Below are positions 1 to 10,011 of a DNA stretch of 64,000 nucleotides, piece after piece; within the stretch, counting starts at the first letter, position 1, and each line of letters starts with the position of its first letter. This stretch comes from Micropterix aruncella. Taxonomy: Eukaryota > Arthropoda > Insecta > Lepidoptera > Micropterigidae. The stretch lies in assembly GCA_944548615.1 (NCBI GenBank), contig OX155974.1, forward strand, positions 1,860,001 through 1,924,000, read 5' to 3'. Position numbers and translations under genes: made by a program. The notes under the pieces are model-generated. The model was not told the DNA's origin and did not search any database. It was given only the letters and a program-made list of their open reading frames with translations.

Positions 1-8
1 GCATCAGC

Positions 9-68
9 TTAACCCTTGGAGTAAATGTTTCAGAACCAGATTTGGTCGTATCATACTCAAGGGGTTAA
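9..68. mobile_element. 60-bp minimal MITE-P1 (piggyBac-type)
   Basis: The segment starts TTAACCCTTGGAGTA and ends ATACTCAAGGGGTTAA, so both ends are TTAA followed by CCC-type inverted repeats. The interior is the CCAGATTTGGTCGTATC motif that the longer P1 copies carry near one end. It looks like an internally deleted MITE-P1 reduced to almost nothing but its ends. TTAA flanks are typical of the piggyBac superfamily. It could also be a recombinant of two element ends. Confidence 0.55.
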
Positions 69-265
69 AGTCGTTTAGGGGATTTCCGCGACCCAACCCG
101 ATACCTGTCGCGACCCGAATTTAGGTCGCGACCCGAGGTTAAGAATCGGTGCTCTAGGAGATAGCTGTGTAGAGGCAGTAAAAATCCCTATTCAGCAATA
201 ATTATCGACTCCCACTCGAGACGATTGAAATTTGAATATAGTGCCGAGAAATAAGGATATTCGAT

Positions 266-580
266 TTAACCCTTGGAGTAAATGGGTATTTTCATGGATG
301 CATCTGTCTCTTTTGCAGGATTTTCGGCGACATCGACGGCGCTCGACTTAAAGTACTATAACTACGAAACTACTACACCGATCATAAAAAGAACAACTGC
401 ACAATTGAAATTTCGAATATAGAATATTGAAATATCATTTCGTAAAACAATTAGATAATTATGAATAAATATTAGAACGTCAAAGAAGTGAAAAAAACGC
501 GCGACCAGATTTGGTCGACTCGTACTCAACGGATAATTGTGTTGCGACCAGATTTGGTTGACTCATACTCAACGGGTTAA
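266..580. mobile_element. MITE-P1, TTAA-flanked piggyBac-type MITE
   Basis: This non-coding 315-bp element begins TTAACCCTTGGAGTAAATGG and ends ACTCAACGGGTTAA, giving TTAACCC...GGGTTAA inverted ends. Next to the right end sit two copies of a GCGACCAGATTTGG motif. A second full copy in reverse orientation is at 5856-6169. Its TTAA target specificity is shown directly by an empty site in a paralogous element near 32.3 kb. Confidence 0.75.
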
Positions 581-734
581 TAAATAAAGGACGCAATCCG
601 AATTACCCTTAGCTCAAAGCACTAAGCGCGCTCAGAGCCCGGTCCGATGTGAGCATACACCGCTTACTGCTAAACGGCCGACGATTCTGGCACAGATTCA
701 GTCGTCGGATCGAAGACGATATTGAATAAATAAA

Positions 735-1583
735 AATAAAATACAAACGGAGCTGCCATTTAATTCACCGACCGAAGTCGGGCCCATCATATAGTGTTAT
801 TACACTTTTGGGGGATGAGCAGTGGATTCCAGACTAACGACCGACTGTGGTATGTTTAGGACAGCTGTCTTGCCACATGTGAGCGTTCACCTTACCACCC
901 ATTCACTCCCCCTTCGAAGCCATAGAATTTGAGATGCAGAAATCGCGGTTTTAGATAATTTTTCTAAGAAGGAGTTGATTATTTTCCTGGAGACCAAGAT
1001 CTTTAAAAAGGTGAAACAAAGATTTAGCTGGCAGGCCACGAGCGCCAACTTCCACCGCGTGAAGGTGAACAGTGAAGCCATTCCGGGTGACGGCATTTGC
1101 GAGATCATGGTATTTATTTAATTTGTACTCGTGGTCTTTTGGGATATTTGATTCCCATGGAACAGTTAATTCTACGATAAGGAACATCTTCCGAGATAGA
1201 GAGTAAAGAGTTATATCGGGACGCAGGGCTGTGCATCCGAGACTTTCAGGGAATTTATACTGCTTAGAGACCGAATCGACCTGAATCCAATCTGAAGCTT
1301 TTTCGATTATTGAGAAAGGTTTTGCAGTGAGATGTTTTTTGCCTTTAGAGCCAACCCGCACAAACTGTATTGGGGGTTTGGAGGATGTGGAACCCTTGTT
1401 GGCACGAGCCACTGAGAGGCTAATTACCTTGCGAATCACCGTCCTTGATCTAAGGCCACCTTGCAGCCAGCTAGAATATGCCTGGCTGTGCAAGGGGTAT
1501 TGTTACAAAGGGGGCATGAACTAATGAACTATCCTCGGCAAAGCTCCAACGATGCGAGGTTACTGGGGTCTGGAAGCGTATGC
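735..1583 (-). mobile_element. LINE-B fragment (C-terminal domain and 3' UTR)
   Basis: The minus strand carries a 5'-truncated non-LTR retrotransposon with an open frame at 1493..951. The frame contains RPDITLYS, VELTVPWESNIPKDHEYK and VEVGARGLPAKSLFHLF, shared with at least six other copies in the window. A TTTGTATTTTATTT-type 3' end lies near 735. The spaced RPD and ELTVPWE motifs resemble a PD-(D/E)XK-like nuclease fold, but that is inference. A frameshift near 990 breaks the C-terminus compared with the copy at 10.2 kb. It is a dead fragment. Confidence 0.7.
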
Positions 1584-1616
1584 TGAAAGGCATACGCTTC
1601 CAGACCCCAGTAACCT
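1557..1616. repeat. Perfect 27-bp-arm hairpin at LINE-B edge
   Basis: Arms at 1557-1583 and 1590-1616 are exact reverse complements with a 6-nt loop (TGAAAG). The right arm matches LINE-B sequence also seen at 4941-4975 on the plus strand. The hairpin therefore marks an inverted junction within or between LINE-B copies. Confidence 0.8.
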
Positions 1617-1654
1617 TGCTTTAATGTCCGCATTGATGCATCGTAATGCAACTT

Positions 1655-1725
1655 CAGAATCCCGGGGCTGATCTGAACATATCGACAAATCTGCATATCC
1701 AGAATAAATAATAATCATAATAAAT
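1655..1725 (+). mobile_element. LINE-A 3' end fragment
   Basis: The stretch ends CCAGAATAAATAATAAT and resembles the last bases of the LINE-A copy at 22066-22116, including the (AAT)n-type tail. Only the 3' terminus is present. Confidence 0.5.
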
Positions 1726-1781
1726 ACATCGCAATTGCATCGACATTTTTAAGACTGGAGCGACGGATAGCCGAGTAAGCT

Positions 1782-2737
1782 TCATAGATAACTTCGAAAG
1801 AAGTCCTGCGTTATGAACGGCGAGCTATCGGTGTATTCCACTTGAACGGCGGGTTGGTTCTGAACGGTCGGCCAAACGACGGTCTGCTGGACGACGGGCG
1901 AGTACTGGTAGGACACTTGCGGCGACTGCAGCTGGTAGATGGGCGGAGTATTCGTGCGGAACATGACGCCCCCTTCGCTCCACTGCGGCTGGGACAGGTT
2001 CTGCGGGACGATCACCACTGTACTCGTACTCGGAACGACCCGGAAGCCGTCGCAGTTTTCCGTCGTTACGATCTGCGCCTGCGGTTCGTTCACCGGAATA
2101 CGATTCGATCGGATCAGGCTCTCGATGTCGATAGTGTCCGCTTGGAGCGGGTAATCGCCCGACGCGTGCATTCGCAGCATTCCTTCCACGGCGCTCTTCT
2201 TTCGCTCTAGATCTTCCTCGGCGGTGTAACTAGTCGGCGAAACGACCGCCGTCGGCCCGCCGAGTATAGCGGATTTCTTCCTCAACAATCCATACTTCAC
2301 CGCTCGCTTATACGCCAGTTCGTTTTCGTTCACGCACGTCTTCATCGTATCCTGATTCGGATTGAGCGAGCGCGGCGTCGTAACCGACTTCTGCACCATA
2401 TCCTTACTGGTATACGATTTCGCCTTCGCAATCTCCCCGGCGATTTGCCTCTGAACGGTCTCCGCTTTCGGGGCGGTGTTGCGCGCAATCGAAACGGTTT
2501 CCGCTTTCGGTGCTGGTTTACGCACGAGCGAAAACGACACTTTCGGTTTGGTCAATTCGTCGAGCTGTTTCTTTGCGGTTGCGGTTTCCACTTTTGCGGA
2601 GTAGGATTTCAGCGGAGGGTACTTCGCGCGCGACACGAATATCTTCGTTAAGGACTGTTTCTTGACGGTCTCCCCTTTCGGAGGCGGTATTTTTCGTATG
2701 GACAGTTGATTGGAGGACATAAGGCTCGACGCCGATC
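1782..2737 (-). CDS. Putative terminal exon of KDM4 (disordered C-terminal tail)
   Basis: This is a 317-codon open frame on the minus strand ending in a stop at 1782-1784. Immediately upstream is a good acceptor (TTTTCTCACTGTTTCAG) whose AG ends at 2738, so the exon starts at 2737. Its first two bases (GA) complete a codon in phase 1. That matches the phase-1 donor of the KDM4 exon ending at 25907 on the same strand and would make a Gly codon. The protein is basic and low-complexity, with repeated K-AETV motifs (PKAETVSIAR, PKAETVQRQ) and a Q/V/P-rich C-terminus ending near SSPFITQDFF. No catalytic domain is visible. The Met at 2720 is then internal rather than a start. Joining to KDM4 is inference from strand, phase and splice signals; the exon could belong to another gene lying in the gap. 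Confidence 0.6.
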
Positions 2738-2867
2738 CTGAAACAGTGAGAAAATTAACATTTTGGTCATTCGAAACTGGATAGAAATCTTATCGAGACT
2801 GTAATATACTTGATTAAGAGAGTGCTCGTGTATTTCTTGTGGGGAAAAACAGTCAGTTGCATTTGCT

Positions 2868-2970
2868 AAAAGAGAGCTTTACAACATCTACCAATAGAGG
2901 TGTTGAGAGACCTATTCTTGGCAAATGAGAGACCTATTCTTGAGTATGGCTATATAAATCGAGTCATTGT
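2868..2970 (+). mobile_element. LINE-A fragment, internally scrambled
   Basis: The sequence matches the LINE-A coding region around 21525-21615 (AAAAGAG...CAACATCTACCAATAGAGGT and GAGACCTATTCTTGAGTATGGC). The phrase GAGACCTATTCTTG is duplicated and intervening bases are missing. No ORF remains. Confidence 0.6.
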
Positions 2971-3070
2971 TCACTTACCATTTACAAAAGTAAGCCAAAC
3001 AAAAAAGTGCTTCTACTAAGCTCAAAGCATAAATCTATAAGCATTGAAAAAAAAACAGTAAGCGTATACC

Positions 3071-3422
3071 TGAAACGATCAGATTCTACAATAGTACTAA
3101 ATACGGTGTAGACATGGCGGATAAAATGGCAAGACAATACTCAGTGAAATCGAAATCGCAAAGATGGCCTGTGCAGATTTTCTTCAATATTCTAGACCTG
3201 GCTGGAATCAACTCATGGGTTTTATACAGAGTAACAACCGTCGAAAACATTTCTAGACAACAATTTTTATTCCAATTAGCTGAAGAACTTGCCGAAGATT
3301 TTCAACATGAGCAACAGGAAGAAAAAGAAATTATGCAGAAAACGTCAACAAATTCACGTTCGGATTCTTGTATGCAAATGCGAAAACGGTGCCAAATAGG
3401 TTTTTGCAGACAACAAAACTAG
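3071..3422 (+). pseudogene. piggyBac transposase C-terminal fragment
   Basis: In frame with the ATG at 3114 the region reads PETIRFYNSTKYGVDMADKM and then RWPVQIFFNILDLAGIN. This is the characteristic end of the DDE_Tnp_1_7 domain of piggyBac transposases, where DMADKM and RWP.. FF..LD.. IN are conserved. The C-terminal cysteine-rich part begins (CQIGFC) but a frameshift near 3410 diverts the frame to a stop. After the shift the frame would continue KTSKICFKCNK, and the missing end (CGKC, ICKICGEHE) appears at about 3960-4041, beyond an inserted LINE fragment. The N-terminal two thirds are absent. Confidence 0.8.
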
Positions 3423-3445
3423 CAAAATCTGTTTCAAATGCAACA

Positions 3446-3943
3446 AAATCAAAATCAAAATGTTCTTTATTCATATAGACACAATTAAATATTATTTTTA
3501 ATTTATGTTCTTATGATGCGTCCAAGCCTTACTCCCAAGCCATTTTGTCCTTTACGTAATCAGATATTGTATAGTATGTTTTTTTATACAATTTTGCTTT
3601 GATGGTGGCTTTAAACTTATTTACAGACAGTTCTCTAATAGTATGAGGAAGTTTGTTATAGAAGCGTATACATTGTTCCAAAAACGAATTGCTTATTTTG
3701 TGGAGACGAGTAGCACGTACAACAAGGTTATGCTTATGTCTAGTATTAACATTATGAGTATCGCTTTTTTTTTAAAACTTGTCAATATTCTTGTGGACAT
3801 ACAACAGATTTTCGTATATATATATATATATATTGTGATGCAACAGTAAGAATATTTATCTCTTTGAATTTTTCTCTAAGTGAAACCCGAGGACCAAGTT
3901 TATATATAGCTCTTACAGCACGTTTCTGTAGTATAAACAACAA
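3446..3943 (-). mobile_element. LINE 3' fragment inserted in piggyBac gene
   Basis: On the minus strand the segment reads LQKRAVRAIYKLGPRVSLRE, typical of the region after the reverse transcriptase in CR1/Jockey-like LINEs, followed by decayed sequence. It ends on the left with repeats of TTTTGAT (ATCAAAATC on plus), a plausible simple-repeat 3' tail. CAACAAA occurs at both edges and may be the target duplication. It splits the cysteine-rich tail of the piggyBac transposase. Confidence 0.6.
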
Positions 3944-4041
3944 CAGTAGTATTTCCACAACAAATATGTATGTGGAAAATGTGCCTTCGAAAACCCAATA
4001 ATTTGCAAAATATGCGGTGAACATGAATAAAGTTAGCATGT
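3944..4041 (+). pseudogene. Terminal exon piece of piggyBac transposase
   Basis: The plus strand encodes a peptide containing YVCGKCAFENP and ICKICGEHE followed by a stop at about 4039. This is the final part of the cysteine-rich C-terminus of the piggyBac transposase whose main fragment lies at 3071-3422. The two are separated only by the LINE insertion. Confidence 0.65.
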
Positions 4042-4216
4042 TATTTATGTATTTTCTAAATTTAGAACTCAGTTGAAGGATATTTTTTTTTTTTTAGATT
4101 TTTTAAATTTATTAAATAAACATTTTTGAATCGTTACTTGAAAAAATTTGTTTTATTCAAATACTAAATTATGCTGCATGATATATCTTTCGCTATACAT
4201 GAAAATGTATATAACA

Positions 4217-4254
4217 TTTTACCAAGACGGGTCGCTTGACCCGCTTTGGTAAAA
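4217..4254. repeat. 17-bp-arm hairpin, possible piggyBac subterminal palindrome
   Basis: Arms 4217-4233 and 4238-4254 pair with two mismatches around GCTT (ACGGGTC...GACCCG). It lies about 180 bp beyond the end of the piggyBac coding remnant, where some piggyBac-like elements carry GGGTC/GACCC palindromes. No TTAA-bounded terminus was identified with confidence. Confidence 0.4.
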
Positions 4255-4287
4255 ATAGGTATAAATGAAGTATTGGTAGGTTTAGTG

Positions 4288-4466
4288 TCAACCTGGTTAT
4301 CTCGCGGTAAGGCGTTGGAGTCTTACGGGCACGTGGCGTAACTAGACAGTGGACTGTTTTTGTGCTAAGTCTTCTACGCTCACCTCACGGGAGTCAAAAC
4401 GATCTAATATCGTTAAAACTTCCTGTGACGGGTTAGCCCGTTGTAGTTGGAAACTCTAGTATACTT
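4288..4466 (+). mobile_element. SR670 fragment, 5'-truncated
   Basis: The segment matches the last ~180 bp of SR670: TATCTCGCGGTAAGGCGTTG, then CAAGTCTTCTACGCTCA-type sequence, then GTTAAAACTTCCTGTGACGG and CCCGTTGTAG at the right edge. It keeps the 3' stem-loop region and lacks the 5' half. Confidence 0.75.
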
Positions 4467-4599
4467 GTGGCCTTGTATTTACGTTTATCTCGGGGCGATA
4501 TAAGGCTCTTCAGGTCCAAACGCAATTTGGGCTAGCCCTAAAACTGCCCTCTCTGCTCTACGCCAACTCTAGAATAACCGAAAATTCGATTCTAAGCAA

Positions 4600-5425
4600 T
4601 TCCAAGGATCCGGCAATATCGAAGCACGTAATAGGTGGCTGTAGTGAGTCAAATGATCTACAAGCTCGCGTCTCGACAATCTACAAGTCTACGCAGACTT
4701 CCAAAAAAAGCTCCTTGCTGGAATCAGCCAGAAGGGCAATGGTCTAGGGTATGGCAGTACAACCATGAGCGATGTGGACTTGAAGAAGTCTCTCTTGCAG
4801 GGAGATTACGACAGCAATAGAATGGCTCACGCTATTGGATTGGACAACAATTGGAGACTTTTGCATTCCTCCTCCAATGCACTGGAAAGTAATGTTGTAT
4901 GACTGGACGCCAGAGATGCTGAAGTTTTATTTAAATGCCTTTCAGCATACGCTTCCAGACCCCCAGTAACCTCGCTCGTTAGAGCTATGCCGAGGATAGT
5001 TCATGCTCCCTTTGTAGCAATACCCCTTGCACAGCCAGGCATATTCTAGCTGGCTGCAAGGTGGCCTTAGGAATCAAATATCCCAAAAGACCACGAGTAC
5101 AAATTAAATAAATACCATGATCTCGCAAATGCCGTCACCCGGAACGGCTTCACTGTTCACAAAATAATCAACTCCTTTCTAGAAAAATTATCTAAAACCG
5201 CAATTTCTGCATCTTAAATTCTACGGCTTCGAAGGGGGAATGAATGGGTGGTAAGGTGAACGCTCACATGTGGCAAGACAGCTGTCCTAAACCTACCACA
5301 GCCGGTCGTAAGTCTGGAATCCACCGTTCACCTCCCAGAAGCGTAATAATTATATATGATGGGCCCGATTATTGGTCGGTGAATTCCATGGCAGCTCCGT
5401 TTGTATTTTATTTATTATTATGTAC
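4600..5425 (+). mobile_element. LINE-B copy with internal deletion
   Basis: Plus-strand sequence covers the region encoding the FCIPPPMHWKVMLYDWTPEM block, the cysteine/histidine block remnants, LINE-B KDHEYKLNK-type sequence and the 3' UTR ending GCAGCTCCGTTTGTATTTTA. The middle is deleted: sequence before the RPD motif jumps to the CCAAAAGACCACGAGTAC segment. Several frameshifts and stops show it is dead. Confidence 0.65.
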
Positions 5426-5699
5426 TAATTATTCTAATACAGTGTTTCGCCGGCCGATTATTTGTTTCCTACATTATTTTCATATACGGTAAATCAAAAG
5501 TTGCACTAAATAAAATTACAATCGAACTATTGCAAGGATAGGAAAGGGGAGGGATGGGATATATGTACGATAGGATATAGGTATTCAAATTATACTCTTT
5601 GCTATTCTTATTTTCGCTCTGAGTGTTTTGAAACAATTTGTATACTCACTTCCTAGACGCCTAGTGAGCTAAGGACAGCCTCGCTGAATTTAGGTTGAT

Positions 5700-6277
5700 T
5701 TAACCCCTCAGGCCCCGATTGGCCGATATCGGCCACAAAACGATTCAGTGGGACGGCCCCGTTTTAATTTTATTTTAATTTAATTTGTTTTATTTTATTA
5801 TGTTTTATTATGTTAATGTTTTATTTTAATTAGGGGTACAGTGGTTTAACAGTATTTAACCCGTTGAGTATGATACGACCAAATCTGGTTCTGAAACAAT
5901 TATCCGTTGAGTATGATACGACCAGATCTGGTTCCGCGTTTTTTTTCACTTCTTTGACGTTCTCATATTTATTCATAATTATCTAATTGTTTTACAAAAT
6001 GATATTTCAATATTCTATATTCGAAATTTCAATGCAATCATTGTGCAGTTGTTCTTTTTATGATTGGTGTAGTAGTTTCGTAGTTATAGTACTTTAAGTC
6101 GATGTCGTCGAAAATCCTGCAAAAGAGACAGATGCATCCATGAAAATACCCATTTACTCCAAGGGTTAATGTTTTGGTTAGACAGTGTCATAATTCATAT
6201 TTTTTACTTATTTTTACTAAAATTTTTTGGGACATCAACTTATCAATCGGCTGAGGGGCCGAGGCCTGAAGGGTTAA
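5700..6277. mobile_element. MITE-P2, interrupted by a MITE-P1
   Basis: The element begins TTAACCCCTCAGGCCCCGAT and ends GGCCTGAAGGGTTAA. A copy without the insertion is at 32216-32485 in reverse orientation. It contains a GGCCGATATCGGCC palindrome near the left end. The AT-rich interior matches the other copy on both sides of the insertion at 5856-6169. Confidence 0.75.
5856..6169. mobile_element. MITE-P1 inserted in MITE-P2
   Basis: This reverse copy of 266-580 begins TTAACCCGTTGAGTATGATA and ends TTTACTCCAAGGGTTAA. The flanks CAGTAT and TGTTTT correspond to a single TTAA at the equivalent place in the uninterrupted MITE-P2 near 32325, so the insertion duplicated exactly TTAA. Confidence 0.8.
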
Positions 6278-6359
6278 GTAAAAAATTTCAATATCTTCGA
6301 ATCGACTGTTATGTGGTCATCAAGCGATGCATAACAGAGTTTTGGGCGTAACTAGTGTT

Positions 6360-7105
6360 CACACGAGGGATTTCGAACGTACGAGGAAAGCGAACTTGAA
6401 AAGCTTTACAAGACTTGCATGCGAACACAAACAAATCTAATCTGTATCTAATAAGAAAAGCCTTTTTTGTTATAACCAGCGATCTTTCCCTCGAGCTTGT
6501 TGGAGCCCTGTCGGTCCAACATACCCACAACAAAAAAGTAATTTCCACAGAATGGAAACCGCAAACTCGCTCAAATCTACACGAGTCAGCTGCAGTTAAT
6601 TTCCAACTAAATTCGGCAATTTATGCACAGTCAAGCGATGACTCATGTCATTTCTTCTGATCGATACACATGTCGCACCCCACTCATAGCTATTACTTCA
6701 CCGCTCACGGTATAAAACATAGTACATTTCAATCGATCGATATCATTCCCTTGGCGGATAGTTACCGAGCTCTACGCATCATTCCTTTGGTGGACAGTTA
6801 CTCGGCTACAATCATTTCCTTGACGGATAGTTACCGCGACTACGCTTTATTATCAAGCAGTACCTGCATTACCCGCGATACCGATCGTCAAGCCTCGCTC
6901 CTCGACTACACACTTCGGACACACTACTACGGCTTCACCTCGCGCCCACACTAATACACTACGGCGAAATAACAATCAAGGCGTTAAGAACTGGCAACTC
7001 ACTTCAACCTTCTGATTAAATACTTCTACTTCGACATCCACGACTTTCATTCACGGAGAAAACTTCATGATGAGACCCACCCTTCGCTCGCAATCAATTG
7101 GAGTC
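6360..7105 (+). repeat. Possible degenerate LTR-like repeat, no gene
   Basis: The part from about 6965 to 7135 resembles 62620-62785: both contain ACTGGCAA, TACTTCTACTTC-like sequence and end GGAGTCTAGTGAAGGGTGG or a variant. A TATA-like box (GGTATAAAAC) lies near 6710. This suggests two diverged copies of a retrotransposon LTR, but no TG...CA boundaries, primer-binding site or gag-pol remain. Within it are three imperfect ~36-bp tandem units around 6740-6840 (GATAGTTACCG motifs). Confidence 0.25.
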
Positions 7106-7109
7106 TAGT

Positions 7110-7565
7110 GAAGGGTGGACACTCTCACAAGCTATATAAAACCTTGTAGCCCGCTCCTCGGATACTCCTACCAAGTATGGAATCAGTACTTATATACCAA
7201 AGATATAGAGCACCTGGAAAGAGTTGAGAAAAGCGACGAAGCTGGTGCTATCACTAAGGTAAAAACCGCACAAAGTACGACTGAAATAAACGCGTCTAAC
7301 AACATTAGAGGAACGTAGGCAGCGGGGAAATCTAATTAAAATTTACAAAATGCTTCACAGTTACTATAGTGTGCCCAACCTCGAGGACATGTATACCAGG
7401 AACATCAACCAGAAACTGCGTGGACACTCGTGGAAGTTGAATAAGGAAATTGCAGCATCGTGGATTGTGTATTTAATATTGTGTAGTGGATGCTTGGAAT
7501 ACATTGGCAGAGAAAGTGATCAGTACTGACTCTGTCAACAGCTTAAGGAATAAACTGTTCTTAGT
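7110..7565 (+). mobile_element. Decayed LINE C-terminal fragment
   Basis: The sequence encodes GYSYQVWNQYL and EHLERVEK, matching the post-RT region of LINE-A-like elements (GYGYQIWNPYF, LEKVQRRATK). LRGHSWKLNKE-like sequence follows after stops. It is heavily decayed. Confidence 0.5.
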
Positions 7566-8100
7566 GTAAAACAGTCACAAATTCATAAACAAGTGCATGT
7601 GATATACACGCATCAGTCTTACATTGCTAGTGTATATAATATTAATAATGATAATAATAGTAAATCTCTACAAACATTTCGCATTCGATCCAAGAGATAT
7701 AAAAAAAAGCGAAAAAACGAAGATAAACAATGCTATAAAACAAATGTCTACAACAGTACAACGAGTGCGGCTCGAAAAGCCATTGCAATCTACCAAAGAA
7801 AACGACAACTCTCGAGAAATAAACGATAAGAGACAAAAACACAAACAAGCAAAAATGATGTTCACAAACTACTGCGTGGCACGTGAGGACTTACTTCGAC
7901 TCCCGACGGCGCGCCCTCCGTTCTTTCGCACCGCCCTGCATCATCGGGGTGCTGGGAAATCAACGCAAGCAAAATTGCAAGTGAAAAGATTATAAACGTC
8001 ATATTTTTAGATAATTATTCGAGGGATCCGGGTCGGGAGCCAATAGTTCTGCAAAAATACAAACGACAGCATAAGACGATTCACTACGACTGGACCCACC
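7566..8100. other. No recognisable gene
   Basis: The stretch is AT-rich on the left (7590-7860) and GC-rich on the right (7880-7960). Short overlapping open frames exist but show no domain or codon pattern I recognise. Confidence 0.5.
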
Positions 8101-8101
8101 C

Positions 8102-9045
8102 ATGGAAGAGAACGAGGTTAATTTGTATATACAACTCAAAACAGCGTTCGCTGATGATGCTAAGCTTACTGCAGACGCTGTTTTGAGTTGTGGAACGTTA
8201 AGAGAAGCTTTAGATGAAATCACAAAATGGACTCAAGACTGGGTTATTAAAATCAACCTTAAGAAAAGCACAGATCTACACCTTGGTAAAAATAACCCTA
8301 AAAATGACTACCAACTTGGATCGATCAACTTAACCACCACAAATGCACAGAAAGACCTTGGTATAATGATAACGGACAACTTGAAAAGGGCAAACCATAT
8401 TGAAAACATCGTAAAACAGGCAAACTCACTTCTATATTAGGTAAAGAAAGCTTTTCAAGTATTGACGATACCGACATTTCTAAAAATTTACAAAACCTAC
8501 ATTCGTCCTCTGATCGACGGGTATGGTTTTCAAATCTGGAATCCTTATTTTGCCAAGGACATCAACCTGCTTGAAAGTATACAACGTAGAGCGACAAAAC
8601 TGCCAAAAACCCTAAGAAAAACACCCTATGAACATAGATTAAAAATCCTCAAACTGACAACTCTGGAGCAACGGAGACACAGAGGAGATCTCATAGAGAC
8701 ATACAAAATACTGAGGCAACACTACAACTGCCCAGAGTTGGAAAGCATGTTTGTGTTCAATTCAAACCATCACTTAAGAGGTCACAGCCTGAAACTCAAC
8801 GTTACAAGCTTTTCAACCGAAGCAAGAAAGCACTTCCTGACAAACAGAATCAAGAACAGCTGGAATAAACTACCCGAGGAAGTTATCGAAGCACCAACCA
8901 TAAATGCATTCAAAAATAGGCTTGATATATATTTAAAAAATGATATATAAAAGAAAAAGAAAAAAGGAAACAGCAACACCAGTGAATTTCATAGACATGA
9001 ACACATCAGCGTTAAGCTGCTAGTTCATCAACAAATAATAATAAT
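8102..9045 (+). mobile_element. LINE-A-related copy (RT palm to C-terminus), one nonsense mutation
   Basis: Two consecutive open frames (8102-8440 and 8462-8950) encode the end of a non-LTR reverse transcriptase: AFADDAKLTADAVLSC (catalytic motif C in the form ADD), QKDLGIMITDNLK, IQRRATKLPKTLRK and RGDLIETYKIL. A TAG at 8438 splits what was one frame. The element ends with an AAC/AAT-rich tail near 9045. It lacks the endonuclease and RT fingers, so it is 5'-truncated. Closest relatives here are 22690-22836 and 25285-25805. Confidence 0.8.
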
Positions 9046-9160
9046 ATACCGTGCACATTGGCGCTAATATGAACTACCAAGTAGTTATAGCTATCAAGCT
9101 CTGAAATACCTACTTATCCAAAGATGTAGATGTTCTGGAAAAGGTACAGCAAAGGCCAAC

Positions 9161-9872
9161 TTGGGTTGTCGACTACAACGGGCGAGCCCGTCACCACAGG
9201 AAGTTTTAACGATTAGTCGTTCTATCTCCCTGGAGTGAGCGTAGAAGACTTGGGACATAACAATCCACCATCTAGCTACGTCACAAGCCCGTAAGAGGCC
9301 AACGCCTTAACCGCGAGTAGCCAGGAGTGTTACCCGGCGGGCTTGCACTCACGCCCTTACTTCCAATTGTGACCAGATTACTCCGGTCTCTCGATTGGTT
9401 CCGAGTTCGAGGTCGCTTGCGCGGTCCTCTCCCTTACGAAGCGGTGAAACGGTGTATACCGAATCTATCGCGGACCACAGCGTCCTTTGCGCGGCTGTTC
9501 ACCCAGAATCGGATGGCCGATGGTCGTTTCAAGAGCAGTCGCCGTAGGGTCCGCAACCACCCCCACTCTATAGGAAACAGTACTGCATTCCAGACTCCCC
9601 CGACTGTTAGTCAGAGTGCACAATCGATTGGCTTACGCCGCACGGTGCGCAGACCGTCCGGGAGCGCCAGAAGTTTGATTCCGAGGGGAAACTGACCAAG
9701 GCCAGAGTCCTACTCGCCTTGGTCCACCATCTAGCATGAAGTGCGAGTCCAGGCTCGCACTTCATGCGTGGAGGCCGTCGGATGGGTGATGGGTGTTAAC
9801 CCGTGAGTGTGACCAACCCTGAACAGAATGGGTCTTCGTGGCCAACTCAGCAAGGGCCCATTAACTCCCTAA
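9161..9872 (-). mobile_element. SR670, full-length, with 15-bp target duplication
   Basis: The element has the 3' stem-loop region at its left edge (GTCGACTACAACGGGCGAGC on plus) and the 5' end (GGGCCCATTAACTCCCT on plus) at its right edge. It is flanked by ACAGCAAAGGCCAAC (9146-9160) and ACAGCAAGGGCCAAT (9873-9887), two mismatches in 15. The flanking sequence is LINE-A. It has no long conserved ORF; open frames here are not preserved between copies. Confidence 0.85.
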
Positions 9873-10011
9873 ACAGCAAGGGCCAATCAAAATACCAGTG
9901 GGCTTGAAGAATAGGAATTATGAAGATAATTTGGACTGACTACTTTCAAACAAAGACGGCAAAGAGGGGATCCGATTGGGACAGAATACGATGTTTCTGG
10001 GCAGAAGAATA

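Noticed and set aside
9327..9695. ORFs inside SR670 copies (for example SSRRKVRNHPRSIGNSTASRL)
   Set aside because: The peptide recurs because the DNA recurs. Indels between copies break the frame freely and no domain is recognised, so SR670 is treated as non-coding.
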